This document shows, one piece after another, positions 1 through 8,059 of a stretch of 29,002 nt of DNA. The notes beneath the pieces are model-generated. The model was not told the origin of the DNA, did no database searches, and saw only the letters and a list, made by a program, of their open reading frames with translations. The stretch lies in NCBI GenBank assembly GCA_043816305.1, contig JBDRHZ010000010.1, positions 1 to 29,002 on the forward strand, written 5' to 3'. This DNA comes from JAHIVN01 sp018816645 (GTDB taxonomy: Bacteria; Patescibacteriota; Dojkabacteria; JAHIVN01). The stretch's first letter is position 1. Each line of letters opens with the position of its first letter. Made by a program: the position numbers and the translations under genes.

Positions 1-51
1 AGCGTTTTTTATGTAATTTTTGTAAGATATGATTGGAGTCATGGTTGAGAC

Positions 52-122
52 ATTGGTAATGTAAAGTATTACCCAATTCTCTCACCTGGCTCCATTCCTT
101 TGCAAGTCTTAGGTGGGTAATA
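52..122. promoter_or_regulatory. Overlapping inverted repeats upstream of csoR
   Basis: Two inverted repeats share one arm. ATTGGTAAT (52-60) pairs with ATTACCCAAT (68-77), leaving one bulged C. TATTACCCA (67-75) is also a perfect 9-base inverted match to TGGGTAATA (114-122). Because 68-75 belongs to both, the RNA could not form both hairpins at once. This could be a switch, the 3' end of an upstream transcript, or spaced protein-binding half-sites; ACCC/GGGT half-sites are common in CsoR operators. No reading frame of note lies here, and function is not shown. Confidence 0.35.
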
Positions 123-148
123 TCTTCCCGATGAGTACATTATAGGAC

Positions 149-191
149 TTGACAATTCTTTATAAAGGTAATAACCTGTACCATAGGTTAT
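149..191 (+). promoter_or_regulatory. csoR promoter with palindromic operator candidate
   Basis: A consensus -35 box TTGACA lies at 149-154. A weak -10 candidate, TAACCT, follows 17 bases later at 172-177. A perfect inverted repeat, ATAACCT (171-177) and AGGTTAT (185-191) with a 7-base spacer, covers the -10 and the likely start of transcription, where a repressor would block polymerase. CsoR proteins bind dyad sites in their own promoters, so autoregulation is a reasonable inference. Confidence 0.55.
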
Positions 192-203
192 GGTGATTTT
201 GTG

Positions 204-254
204 TGTCTGTTACTCTAAGTCTGGTTTCTGCTCTCGTCAAGACTTTGGCAGACA
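204..254 (+). other. Structured 5' leader of csoR (hairpin)
   Basis: Between the promoter and csoR there are two nested stems: TGTCTG (204-209) with CAGACA (249-254), and inside it AAGTCT (217-222) with AGACTT (240-245). The internal loops are 7 and 3 bases. This would form a long hairpin in the 5' untranslated RNA. No known riboswitch class was recognised, and there is no run of T to make it a terminator. Confidence 0.35.
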
Positions 255-307
255 GGCGTGTGCAACATACTGGGCTCTAGGTAGTAGACATACTTATTTA
301 TTAAAAG

Positions 308-583
308 ATGAAAATGGAAAAATACAACCCGAAAGTTCTTCTATCCCTCAAAAAAGCGAGATCCCATATAGACAAGGTGATAACTATGGTAGAGAGCCAT
401 GAATACTGCATAGATGTTTTGCAGCAGTTAAATGCAGTTATTGGATATTTGAGATCCGCTAAAGGCGAAAAGTTGACAGACCATCTGAATACTTGTTTTG
501 CAGAAGGCATGTCTTCAAAGTCTTCTCGTGTTAAAAATAGACTCATAGCCGAAGTTATACAAGTTACTAAAGTTGCAGATTAA
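308..583 (+). CDS. csoR: CsoR/RcnR-family copper-sensing transcriptional repressor
   Basis: This 91-residue protein matches the all-helical metal-sensitive repressor family (CsoR/RcnR, DUF156) in size and pattern. The Cu(I)-binding triad of CsoR is present as C34 in EYCIDVLQQ, H59 in LTDHL and C63 in NTCF. The Cys-His-Cys spacing and the lack of an N-terminal His favour copper over nickel or cobalt. CsoR tetramers bind promoter dyads and release them on binding Cu(I). The next three genes are copper-handling proteins, which supports the call. The start could also be Met3 (314); neither has a clear Shine-Dalgarno site. The family call is secure; copper specificity is inferred from motif and context. 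Confidence 0.93.
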   Translation: MKMEKYNPKVLLSLKKARSHIDKVITMVESHEYCIDVLQQLNAVIGYLRSAKGEKLTDHLNTCFAEGMSSKSSRVKNRLIAEVIQVTKVAD

Positions 584-686
584 TCCGCCTTCGCAGAATT
601 CTCAGACTTATAACCTAGAGATGATTGTATTTGGATATCTACGATGAAGCGAGGAAGGAGAATCTGCTACGGCGAGATTGAATTCA

Positions 687-715
687 TTGACCTTTAGGAC
701 GGAATAATTTATTTT
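687..715 (+). promoter_or_regulatory. Possible second promoter before the copper transport genes
   Basis: TTGACC (687-692) is followed after 17 bases by a weak TATTTT (710-715), 12 bases before the ATG at 728. The csoR-728 gap also carries an isolated ATAACCT (610-616), the same heptamer as the arms of the csoR operator, and a near inverted repeat (592-603 with 658-667). Independent, CsoR-controlled transcription of the transport genes is possible; the -10 is poor. Confidence 0.3.
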
Positions 716-727
716 TCTAATCATAAC

Positions 728-2287
728 ATGATGGAGAGAAACAACTCGAAGAAAACTAAGTTCTATGTTCAGGGGATGCACTGTCCGAGTTGTGAGCTGA
801 TAATTGAAAAGAAGCTGCTGGAGCTTTCCGGGGTCAAGGTCGTAAAGGCTTCAAATAAGGATTCGGGAGTTGAGATAAAGTACAAGGGGGAAGATATCGG
901 TATAGAAAAACTAAATGAGTTGTTTAAAGACGAGGACTATAAATTCTCTATGGCAAAAGAAGAGGATCTAGAAACTCAGCCTTTTTTGAAAGTCGAAAAA
1001 GGCGGGGAACTGAAGGTAGATAGGAAAAAGCTTATAGATCTACTCTTCATCGGGGCAATAGTTACCTTTCTCATATCAGGTTTTTTGCTACTTAATAGAT
1101 CTGGCATCTCTTCACTAATAAATGTAAATTCTTCGTCTTCTCTACCGGCATTTTTTGTGTTTGGACTTATCGCTGGTGTTTCGAGTTGTGCTGCATTGGT
1201 TGGCGGGATTATATTGTCAATGTCAAAGCAATGGTCTCAGGTTTACGCGAAATCCGAAAGCGTTTTTGAAAAGCTTCAGCCGAATATTCTTTTTCAAGTC
1301 GGAAGATTGTTTGCCTATATTATACTTGGAGCTGTCTTGGGTGCGATTGGAAGTTTTTTTAAAATATCTATGACCTTATCTTCCTTGCTAACAATTGGAG
1401 TCTCAATAATGATGGTAGTTTTGGCTTTGCAGATGCTGGGTGTAAAAAGATTACAAAATTTTCAGTTTAGATTTCCGAAGTCAATCTCACGCAAAGTTGT
1501 AGATGAGAAAAACTTCAAGGGGAAATATATGCCTTTTGCCATGGGTGCCCTAACATTCTTCCTCCCATGCGGTTTTACTATAACTGCTCAGGGACTTGCG
1601 CTTGCTTCCGGGAGTGCAGTTCAAGGAGCCTTGATCATGTTTTCATTTGCTCTCGGAACACTTCCACTTCTATTTTTGATTGGTTTGTCTAGCATGAAGT
1701 TACTCGATAAGCCAATTCATACTTCACAGAGATTTCTGAAGATCGCAGGAGTTTTGTTGTTGTTCTTCGCAGTTTTCAATATCAATTCGCAGCTGAACGT
1801 ACTTGGCTTTCAAAGTTTAAATGACGTTCAACTAGACAAAAAAGCTCAGGCAAAAGATACAGACGACCTCCCTCCAATAGTAGATGGAAAGCAGGTGATT
1901 GAAATGGATGCGAAGGCTTATGAGTATTCTCCAGATCATTTCAAGGTAAGGGTGGGCGTTCCTGTGAAATGGGTGATAAATAATAAGGGTGTCAGTGGTT
2001 GTTCAGGTGCAGTTATTGCAGGAGATTTTTTTGATGGAGAGGTAAAGATTGAAGGAAACTCGGTGACAAAAGAGTTTACGCCGCAAAAAGAAGGTAAGTA
2101 CAAATTTAGCTGCTGGATGGGAATGATATCAGGTGTAATCGAAGTGGTTGGGGATGATGGAACTAGTGATACAAACAGAACTGTTGGCGGTTCAGGGGAT
2201 ACAGCTGATACTTCTGAAAGCGGAGCATGTGATGGAAGCTGCGGAGGAAGCTGTGGTGGGAGTTGTGGCTGTGGAGCAACAAAGTAA
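728..2287 (+). CDS. HMA / DsbD-SafE-like membrane / cupredoxin fusion protein with Cys-rich tail
   Basis: This 519-residue protein has four parts. Residues 11-75 form a heavy-metal-associated domain with GMHCPSC (16-22). Residues 103-355 hold about six to seven membrane helices of the TauE/SafE-DsbD type, with SSC (152-154) and FLPCG (278-282) placed like intramembrane thiols. Residues 388-475 form a cupredoxin-like domain with C425 and SCWMGM (461-466) as likely metal ligands. The last 20 residues carry five Cys in Gly/Ser repeats (C501, C505, C509, C513, C515). HMA-SafE-cupredoxin proteins with CWMGM are known beside copper ATPases in other bacteria. The role is probably copper or electron transfer across the membrane, though the substrate is unproven. 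It lies between csoR and copA and is probably in the same regulon. Confidence 0.85.
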   Translation: MMERNNSKKTKFYVQGMHCPSCELIIEKKLLELSGVKVVKASNKDSGVEIKYKGEDIGIEKLNELFKDEDYKFSMAKEEDLETQPFLKVEKGGELKVDRKKLIDLLFIGAIVTFLISGFLLLNRSGISSLINVNSSSSLPAFFVFGLIAGVSSCAALVGGIILSMSKQWSQVYAKSESVFEKLQPNILFQVGRLFAYIILGAVLGAIGSFFKISMTLSSLLTIGVSIMMVVLALQMLGVKRLQNFQFRFPKSISRKVVDEKNFKGKYMPFAMGALTFFLPCGFTITAQGLALASGSAVQGALIMFSFALGTLPLLFLIGLSSMKLLDKPIHTSQRFLKIAGVLLLFFAVFNINSQLNVLGFQSLNDVQLDKKAQAKDTDDLPPIVDGKQVIEMDAKAYEYSPDHFKVRVGVPVKWVINNKGVSGCSGAVIAGDFFDGEVKIEGNSVTKEFTPQKEGKYKFSCWMGMISGVIEVVGDDGTSDTNRTVGGSGDTADTSESGACDGSCGGSCGGSCGCGATK

Positions 2288-2334
2288 AAACATTTGCCGT
2301 AACGAAGAAACCAGTTTAATTTTAATAATTTTTT

Positions 2335-2565
2335 ATGAGAACAAAGATACTTGTAAAGGGAATGTTTTGTGAGGCTTGTTGCAAGCTGATTAGAACGGAT
2401 ATTGAAAAAAAGTTCAGAGGGATCATATATAATATGCAGATAATTGATCCGAAGAAAAGAATTGGGAAAGTGGAACTCAAAGATGTAACCGAGAGAGACA
2501 TAGAGAAAGTAAAGGGGATCATTAATGGTGTGGGTGTGGCTTATAAGGTAATAGAATCATGCTAA
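2335..2565 (+). CDS. Small HMA-domain copper chaperone (CopZ-like)
   Basis: This 76-residue single HMA domain has the metal loop GMFCEACC (9-16), so a CxxC pair (C12, C15) followed at once by a third Cys (C16). CopZ proteins carry Cu(I) in the cytoplasm and pass it to the ATPase or repressor. The last seven bases overlap the copA start (ATGCTAA at 2559-2565), implying translational coupling and joint expression. The rest of the sequence is divergent from typical CopZ and lysine-rich, and no Shine-Dalgarno site is visible. The HMA call is firm; the metal is inferred from context. Confidence 0.82.
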   Translation: MRTKILVKGMFCEACCKLIRTDIEKKFRGIIYNMQIIDPKKRIGKVELKDVTERDIEKVKGIINGVGVAYKVIESC

Positions 2566-4913
2566 AAAAAGAGACATTTCCCATAGTTGGTATGCACTGT
2601 GCGAGCTGTAAAGTTCTAATCGAACGTATGGTAGGCAAGCTCACTGGAGTGGAAAGTGTTAAAGTGAATTTTGGAACTGAAAAGATGGTGGTTTCATACG
2701 ATGAGAACAGTGTTACTCTAGACAAGATAAAAAAAGCGGTACAAAGTGCTGGAAGCTATGAACTAATAACAGATGAGGGAGGAACAAAACTTGCTTCACT
2801 GCCGGAAGTAGAAAAAATCAAGGAGGAGAAATGGGACAAAGTAAGTAAGCTCAAACGTGAGGAATTCAAAAGATTGAAAAGAAATGTTTTGTGGTCCGGG
2901 CTGGGGGCTTTGTTGTTTGCTGTTGTGATGGGATGGATGCTGATACGAAGAACACTCGGACTTAGTGAGCTTATGGGATTGTTTGGTGAAATGTATGTAG
3001 TTATTGGGGGTTATTCGGCGGATATTTCCAATCTTTACTTTATGCATTTCTTGATTTCGACTCCTATATTGTTTGTTGGAGGTAGACAATTCTTCAAGAG
3101 CGCTTGGAAGGCTCTGAAGGCAAGGTCTGCGAATATGGATACGCTGATTGCGCTTGGAACTTTTACTGCCTGGATATTTTCGACTATTGTAATGTTCTTA
3201 CCCGATTTATTTACTTCATTAACTGGAGGAGTGGAAGTGTTTTTTGAAGCAACAGTCTTTATCATCTTCTTTGTATTGCTTGGACGTTTACTGGAATCTC
3301 GTGCAAAGATACGTGCGAGTGATGCAATCAAGAAACTGTTAGCCTTACAAGCAAAGGAAGCGACCGTTATTCGTGACAGGGTTGAAATGAAAATTTCTGT
3401 TGAAGAAGTTGAAGTAGGGGATATTGTTATTGTGAAACCAGGAGAAAAAATCCCGGTTGACGGACAGATTCTTGATGGAGCATCAACTGTAGATGAAACG
3501 ATGGTGACTGGTGAGTCTATGCCAGTTGAGAAAAAGAAGGGGGATGCAGTTATTGGATCAACTATCAATAAAACTGGAGGTTTTCGATTTCGAGCACAAA
3601 AAGTCGGGTCGGAGACTATGTTGTCTCAAATTGTCGAAATGGTTGAGGAAGCTCAAAATTCTCAAGCACCTATTCAAAGATTGGCAGATAAAATTTCGGC
3701 TGTCTTTGTTCCAGCAGTTGTAGCAATAGCCGTATTGTCATTCTTTTTCTGGCTTGTTATTGCTCCCAGTCTAGGTTTGCTGGATAAGAATATAAATCCT
3801 CTCCAAATAGCAGTTTACGTTGCAACAACAGTACTGATCATTGCCTGCCCTTGTGCTCTGGGTCTTGCTACTCCAACTGCAGTCATGGTTGGAACGGGAA
3901 AAGCAGCGACGAAAGGGATTCTTATCAGAAATGCTGAGGCTCTCGAAATCGCTCATAAGGTAAATACTGTTGTTTTTGATAAGACAGGCACTCTGACAAA
4001 GGGGAACCCTGATGTGGTAGAGATAGTTGTCAGAAAAGTTGAAGAAAAAGAACTATTGAACATAGCTGCGGTTGCAGAAAAGAATTCTGAGCATCCATTG
4101 GGACAGGCAATAGTAAACAAATGGAAGCACGAAAATCCTGGAAAGACACTTCCTGATCCAGACAAATTTGATTCAATAACTGGGAGAGGAGTATATGCCA
4201 AGGTTGGTGATAAAGAATTGTTTATAGGGAATTTGGCCTTGATGAAGAGTCGGAAGTTAGATACAAACAAAGTACATGAGGATCTTGACAGGCTGGCCGA
4301 GGAAGGTAAAACTCCGATGATAGTTGCTATCGACCAAAAAGTAGAGGGGATAATAGCTGTTGCAGATACTATAAAAGATACGTCCAAGACTGCTATTGTG
4401 CTGCTTCACAATTTGGGGCTGGAGGTAATAATGTTGACAGGTGATAACGAAAAGACAGCTCGTTCTATCGCTCGCTTGCTAGGCATTGACGAAGTACGTG
4501 CCGATGTGTTGCCGCAAGATAAAGCGAGGATTGTGAAGGATCTGCAGACCGAAGATAAGATTATCGCTATGATAGGTGATGGAATAAATGATGCTCCTGC
4601 GCTTGCTCAAGCAAATGTTGGTATCGCTATGGGCACAGGTACAGATGTTGCTATCGAATCCGGGGATATAGTCTTGGTCAAAGGGGATTTGGGAAAAGTT
4701 GTCGAAACAATCCAGCTTTCAAAGCAAACTATGAAAGTGATTAAGCAGAATCTCGGATGGGCATTTGGGTACAATGTCATAGGCATTTCAATCGCTGCTG
4801 GAATTCTCTATCCCTTTTTTGGTATTCTACTTTCTCCAATCATTGGCAGTGTGGCTATGGCTTTTAGTAGTGTGAGTGTGGTGACAAACAGTTTGAGACT
4901 CAAAAGACAGTAA
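2559..4913 (+). CDS. copA: Copper-translocating P1B-type ATPase
   Basis: This 784-residue Cu+ export ATPase is of normal length and intact. It has one N-terminal HMA domain (GMHCASC, 11-17), an actuator-loop TGES (317-320), the membrane ion site CPC (430-432), the phosphorylation motif DKTGT (474-478), the nucleotide-binding HP dipeptide (512-513), and the hinge GDGINDAP (673-680). The C-terminal helices carry the YN and MAFSS signatures of the Cu+ (P1B-1) subgroup. It pumps Cu(I) out of the cytoplasm using ATP. It overlaps the chaperone gene by seven bases and is the last gene of the csoR-linked island. Family and metal class are well supported. Confidence 0.97.
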   Translation: MLKKETFPIVGMHCASCKVLIERMVGKLTGVESVKVNFGTEKMVVSYDENSVTLDKIKKAVQSAGSYELITDEGGTKLASLPEVEKIKEEKWDKVSKLKREEFKRLKRNVLWSGLGALLFAVVMGWMLIRRTLGLSELMGLFGEMYVVIGGYSADISNLYFMHFLISTPILFVGGRQFFKSAWKALKARSANMDTLIALGTFTAWIFSTIVMFLPDLFTSLTGGVEVFFEATVFIIFFVLLGRLLESRAKIRASDAIKKLLALQAKEATVIRDRVEMKISVEEVEVGDIVIVKPGEKIPVDGQILDGASTVDETMVTGESMPVEKKKGDAVIGSTINKTGGFRFRAQKVGSETMLSQIVEMVEEAQNSQAPIQRLADKISAVFVPAVVAIAVLSFFFWLVIAPSLGLLDKNINPLQIAVYVATTVLIIACPCALGLATPTAVMVGTGKAATKGILIRNAEALEIAHKVNTVVFDKTGTLTKGNPDVVEIVVRKVEEKELLNIAAVAEKNSEHPLGQAIVNKWKHENPGKTLPDPDKFDSITGRGVYAKVGDKELFIGNLALMKSRKLDTNKVHEDLDRLAEEGKTPMIVAIDQKVEGIIAVADTIKDTSKTAIVLLHNLGLEVIMLTGDNEKTARSIARLLGIDEVRADVLPQDKARIVKDLQTEDKIIAMIGDGINDAPALAQANVGIAMGTGTDVAIESGDIVLVKGDLGKVVETIQLSKQTMKVIKQNLGWAFGYNVIGISIAAGILYPFFGILLSPIIGSVAMAFSSVSVVTNSLRLKRQ

Positions 4914-5088
4914 GCCGTGTTCAGTAATCCGCAATTCCGATAACAAGGGTATAATAATGCTTATCTCTCAGGCACCTGTTAGCCGGCATCTGATATATGA
5001 TCAATCGCAGAACAATACCTCTTTGTATTTGCTTACAGCTTTTTTCTATGCTAGATTATGAAAATATTTAATATTTTAATTCTGCACA

Positions 5089-5880
5089 ATGCAAAAGAGA
5101 TATCTGCTAATAGGAATTTTTATTATCTTACTTTTGCTACTTCTTGTAGGGGGCATATTGATAGGGATCAGGATTGCCAGAAATTCAGACAGTGATTCTG
5201 ATGGAACCACAAATACTCAGTCAACTACTACAGAAGAAGAAAAAAGCAGTTTGGAGGAGGCAACGGCCAATTATGACGACATTGATTCAGTAAGAGCAGT
5301 TGGAGAGATAGATTATGAATACGGGGGGAAGAATTACGAAATTGCTACAACAGCGATGACGAAGAATCTACACGAGAATTTTATAAAACTAGTAATGGAG
5401 GGAGAGGAATTACTTATGTATACTGAAGAGAGTGGGGACAAAGTCTATGCTTATATGTCAGATGGGAAGGATACGGTGAGATTCGAGGTTGAAGAGGGCA
5501 GTGAAGGTGAAGATATTTATGATGAAGTGTCAACAAGCAGTCCAGAGGCTATTCTTGATGATATGGAAGAATGGGAAGAAAGTCCTGACTTCGAAGTTGA
5601 ATACAAAGGAGAGGAAAGTTGCCGAGATATGACCTGTGATAAATATATAGTTACTGATAAGGAAACCGGCGGAATTATCACTGTTTGGGTAGATACTAGC
5701 GATGATCTTCCGAGAATTCTCGAGTATGATTCTGATAATATTAAAGGAGTTTTTGATATATATTATGACGGTGTTGATTTCAAAATCCCAACAGAATACG
5801 ATGAAATTCAGGTTGATACAGTAACCGGTTTGTTGAAGCTAAAAGCTGTTTTAGGAGACTATGTGAAGCTGTTTTTTTAG
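5089..5880 (+). CDS. Membrane-anchored extracytoplasmic acidic protein, unknown function
   Basis: The 263-residue protein starts with a single membrane segment (about residues 4-29, rich in Ile and Leu), with no lipobox Cys at its end. A Ser/Thr/Glu-rich linker follows (about 33-58), then a beta-rich acidic domain. A Cys pair (in ESCRDMTCDKY) probably forms a disulfide outside the membrane. The ending, with a PRILEYDSDNIKGVFDIYY stretch, vaguely recalls LolA/LppX-like folds, but I would not assign it. It follows copA by 175 bases, in which no terminator was seen, and converges on the anti-sigma-like gene. Function unknown. Confidence 0.75.
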   Translation: MQKRYLLIGIFIILLLLLLVGGILIGIRIARNSDSDSDGTTNTQSTTTEEEKSSLEEATANYDDIDSVRAVGEIDYEYGGKNYEIATTAMTKNLHENFIKLVMEGEELLMYTEESGDKVYAYMSDGKDTVRFEVEEGSEGEDIYDEVSTSSPEAILDDMEEWEESPDFEVEYKGEESCRDMTCDKYIVTDKETGGIITVWVDTSDDLPRILEYDSDNIKGVFDIYYDGVDFKIPTEYDEIQVDTVTGLLKLKAVLGDYVKLFF

Positions 5881-5900
5881 AAATTTAAGATACTACGGGT

Positions 5901-5931
5901 TCTGCTTGCGGAGCTTCGCTCCGCAAGCAGA
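5901..5931. terminator. Strong hairpin between convergent genes
   Basis: A perfect 14-base stem (5901-5914 with 5918-5931) with a TTC loop lies in the 60-base gap between the convergent genes ending at 5880 and 5941. It is GC-rich. It has no T tract on either side, so it may terminate transcription bidirectionally or protect the 3' ends; it is not a classical intrinsic terminator. Confidence 0.55.
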
Positions 5932-5940
5932 GTCTAAATT

Positions 5941-7932
5941 CTAACCTTCCATAGGTACAACTTCCGACACATCTTCTTCTGGGTAGTTGACGATATCAGT
6001 ATCATCGGCTGTGGCTACCAACATCTCTTCAATCATATCTATTAACTGTTTCAACTCGTTGGGCTTTCCAGCCTCATAAGACTTATATGAGGTTCCTATA
6101 TTCTCTATCTTCTTAGCTGTGGAGTCGAAACCTGTTACGATGATGTATCTTGAACCGGCATAGTCGAATACAATAGCCACTGTTGTATAGGAGTCAGTTT
6201 CTTTCTCTGAAGTTTCTTCCTTCATTACAGGATCATCGTTGCTTATTGGTTCCTCACCTCCAGATGATGGAGAAACATTCCAGCTTTCTTCCATAGTGTA
6301 TCTTTGTGCAGTTACTTTCTTTCCGTCAATAATGATCTCGATCTGAGACTTTTCAGTTGATTCAGTCATTCCGAACATTTCGTTTAGAACTTGATCCGTA
6401 TCAATTCCTTCATCAAATATACTTGCACTTATATAGTACTCATAATTCTTCGTTCGGAAATCTAAGTAACCCAATGCTTCAGTAGTGCCAACAAGACTAT
6501 ATGCTTCCTTCATTTCTGTATACATTGTGTCTCCCAGAGAACCTTCTGGGTAGAAATCTCTATCTTGGTAGTAGTTGTATTCTTGTGATCTGTATACAGA
6601 AGCTAAATAAGCACTGTCCAGAAGCCACTTTTTGTCTTGCGGGAACAGCACTGAAATGTTCTCTGACTTTATAAAGCTTTCTACTTCATCCAGATACTTC
6701 TCTCGGTCTGTTTCGTAGACATAAGGATCAAATGTTAGGTCATTTCGTGTAAGGGTTCTTACTTCAACGTTGTAATCAAAGTTGAACTTATCTTTTACGC
6801 TCTCAAAGTCTGCATTTGAAGTTTCCTGCTCCATCTCGTTTGTCTGGATCAGATTTTCAGGCTTTATCTCTGTGAAGTAAGTTTCTTCTTTGAATATCTG
6901 GTAGCTTTCAGGATCAATCCATGATTTTCTCACTATCTTTTCCATGTCCTCGGTTTCTTCATCTGTGTCAGTTACACTTTTGGACATACTCACTGTCTGA
7001 GACTCTTTAACCATCACGTTTAAGTCGCAGCTAGTTTGCTCTTCCCAAGTGACAATGTAATATTCAAGTTTTCCATCAGTTTTTACTTCTTCGACCTTTA
7101 CATTTTCCCCCCAGATGGAGTCGATAATATCTTGGATGTCCATTTCATCAGGTTCGTTCCAGTTATCGGGTGCTGGCTCAGAAGGACTTTCTCCGGACTC
7201 TTCACTGTCAATAGATTCAACAACAGGGTTTTTTGGGTTTCCCGAGAGAGACGTATCTCCGGAATTTTCATATTCAACCTTTACAGCATATTTTCCTCCC
7301 TTATACTCGATCATATATGTGTTTCCCGAAAGTGTAGAGTCAAGCAGGTTATTGCTTCCGTCTTTAAAGATGTACTTTGAATAAAAGTTGTTCTCATCGA
7401 AGTATTCGTATGTTTCGTATATTCCGGTTTCCACATTTGAGTAAACCTCACATTTATCTTTTCCAGGGCCTGCGGTTATTTGGCTCTTTGAGTGATAATA
7501 TTTATACTGGTTTATGACTGGATAAAGCATTGATTCAGCAAAATCACTTTCGCCCTTTGCGGTGGCAAACGCATTTTCATTCTGGTAGTTGACCATATAA
7601 GATCCTTTAGAATTGTTTTGCATTAAATTCTGCAAAATCCTTTGCGTATCGCTTCCTGACAGTGTCAACACGTCAGTAGTCGACTTTGAGGGTCTAAGTA
7701 AAAGATATCCTGAAGTAAGAGTGATCGCGAGAAAAACAAATAATCCCGAACCTAAAAGAGCTAGTTTTTTGACATTCATCCGAAAGAAATTAATAAATAA
7801 ATTATTGGATTTTGATTTATAAAGCACGTGCGTTTTAAGCTGCTCAGTGAAATCCCTGTCTGGGAAAGATTTTTCTTTTGTAAATTGTTGGAGCAGCTTC
7901 TCTGCATCGTCTTTGTTATTGTAATTTTCCAT
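5941..7932 (-). CDS. Single-pass membrane protein with large ectodomain, probable anti-sigma partner
   Basis: This 663-residue protein has a charged cytoplasmic N-terminus (1-55), one membrane helix (about 57-79) and an acidic ectodomain of some 580 residues. The ectodomain includes a Glu/Ser/Pro-rich linker around 240-265. The topology (small cytoplasmic part, one helix, ectodomain) and its place directly after an ECF-type sigma gene fit a membrane-bound anti-sigma factor that would hold the sigma factor until a signal arrives. The N-terminus lacks the HxxxCxxC zinc motif of ZAS anti-sigma factors. I recognise no ectodomain family. The role is inferred from context only; it could instead be a sigma-controlled envelope protein. 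Confidence 0.72.
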   Translation of the reverse strand: MENYNNKDDAEKLLQQFTKEKSFPDRDFTEQLKTHVLYKSKSNNLFINFFRMNVKKLALLGSGLFVFLAITLTSGYLLLRPSKSTTDVLTLSGSDTQRILQNLMQNNSKGSYMVNYQNENAFATAKGESDFAESMLYPVINQYKYYHSKSQITAGPGKDKCEVYSNVETGIYETYEYFDENNFYSKYIFKDGSNNLLDSTLSGNTYMIEYKGGKYAVKVEYENSGDTSLSGNPKNPVVESIDSEESGESPSEPAPDNWNEPDEMDIQDIIDSIWGENVKVEEVKTDGKLEYYIVTWEEQTSCDLNVMVKESQTVSMSKSVTDTDEETEDMEKIVRKSWIDPESYQIFKEETYFTEIKPENLIQTNEMEQETSNADFESVKDKFNFDYNVEVRTLTRNDLTFDPYVYETDREKYLDEVESFIKSENISVLFPQDKKWLLDSAYLASVYRSQEYNYYQDRDFYPEGSLGDTMYTEMKEAYSLVGTTEALGYLDFRTKNYEYYISASIFDEGIDTDQVLNEMFGMTESTEKSQIEIIIDGKKVTAQRYTMEESWNVSPSSGGEEPISNDDPVMKEETSEKETDSYTTVAIVFDYAGSRYIIVTGFDSTAKKIENIGTSYKSYEAGKPNELKQLIDMIEEMLVATADDTDIVNYPEEDVSEVVPMEG

Positions 7933-7970
7933 AATTAATTCGTACTAATATATTAGTTCCAGGCGGTGTA

Positions 7971-8030
7971 CACTGAACTAGAACTTCGTTCAGTTCAGTG
8001 CGGGCACTTCACGCAAACCTCGTTCGGTTT
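7971..8030 (-). other. Two hairpins between the sigma and anti-sigma-like genes
   Basis: CACTGAACT plus GAAC (7971-7984, one bulged A) pairs with GTTCAGTTCAGTG (7988-8000). AAACC (8015-8019) pairs with GGTTT (8026-8030). Both lie in the 127-base gap between the two minus-strand genes and lack T tracts. They may lower expression of the distal gene or set transcript ends; this is speculative. Confidence 0.4.
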
Positions 8031-8059
8031 TATTGCCGGTATTTCAATTTTCAACCGTT

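Noticed and set aside
190..402. A 70-codon plus-strand frame overlapping the start of csoR
   Set aside because: It overlaps csoR in another frame, has no recognised motif, and its start lies inside the operator palindrome.
2148..2372. A 74-codon frame overlapping the end of the 519-residue protein
   Set aside because: It is a different frame across the repeated Gly/Cys codons, with no motif and no start signal.
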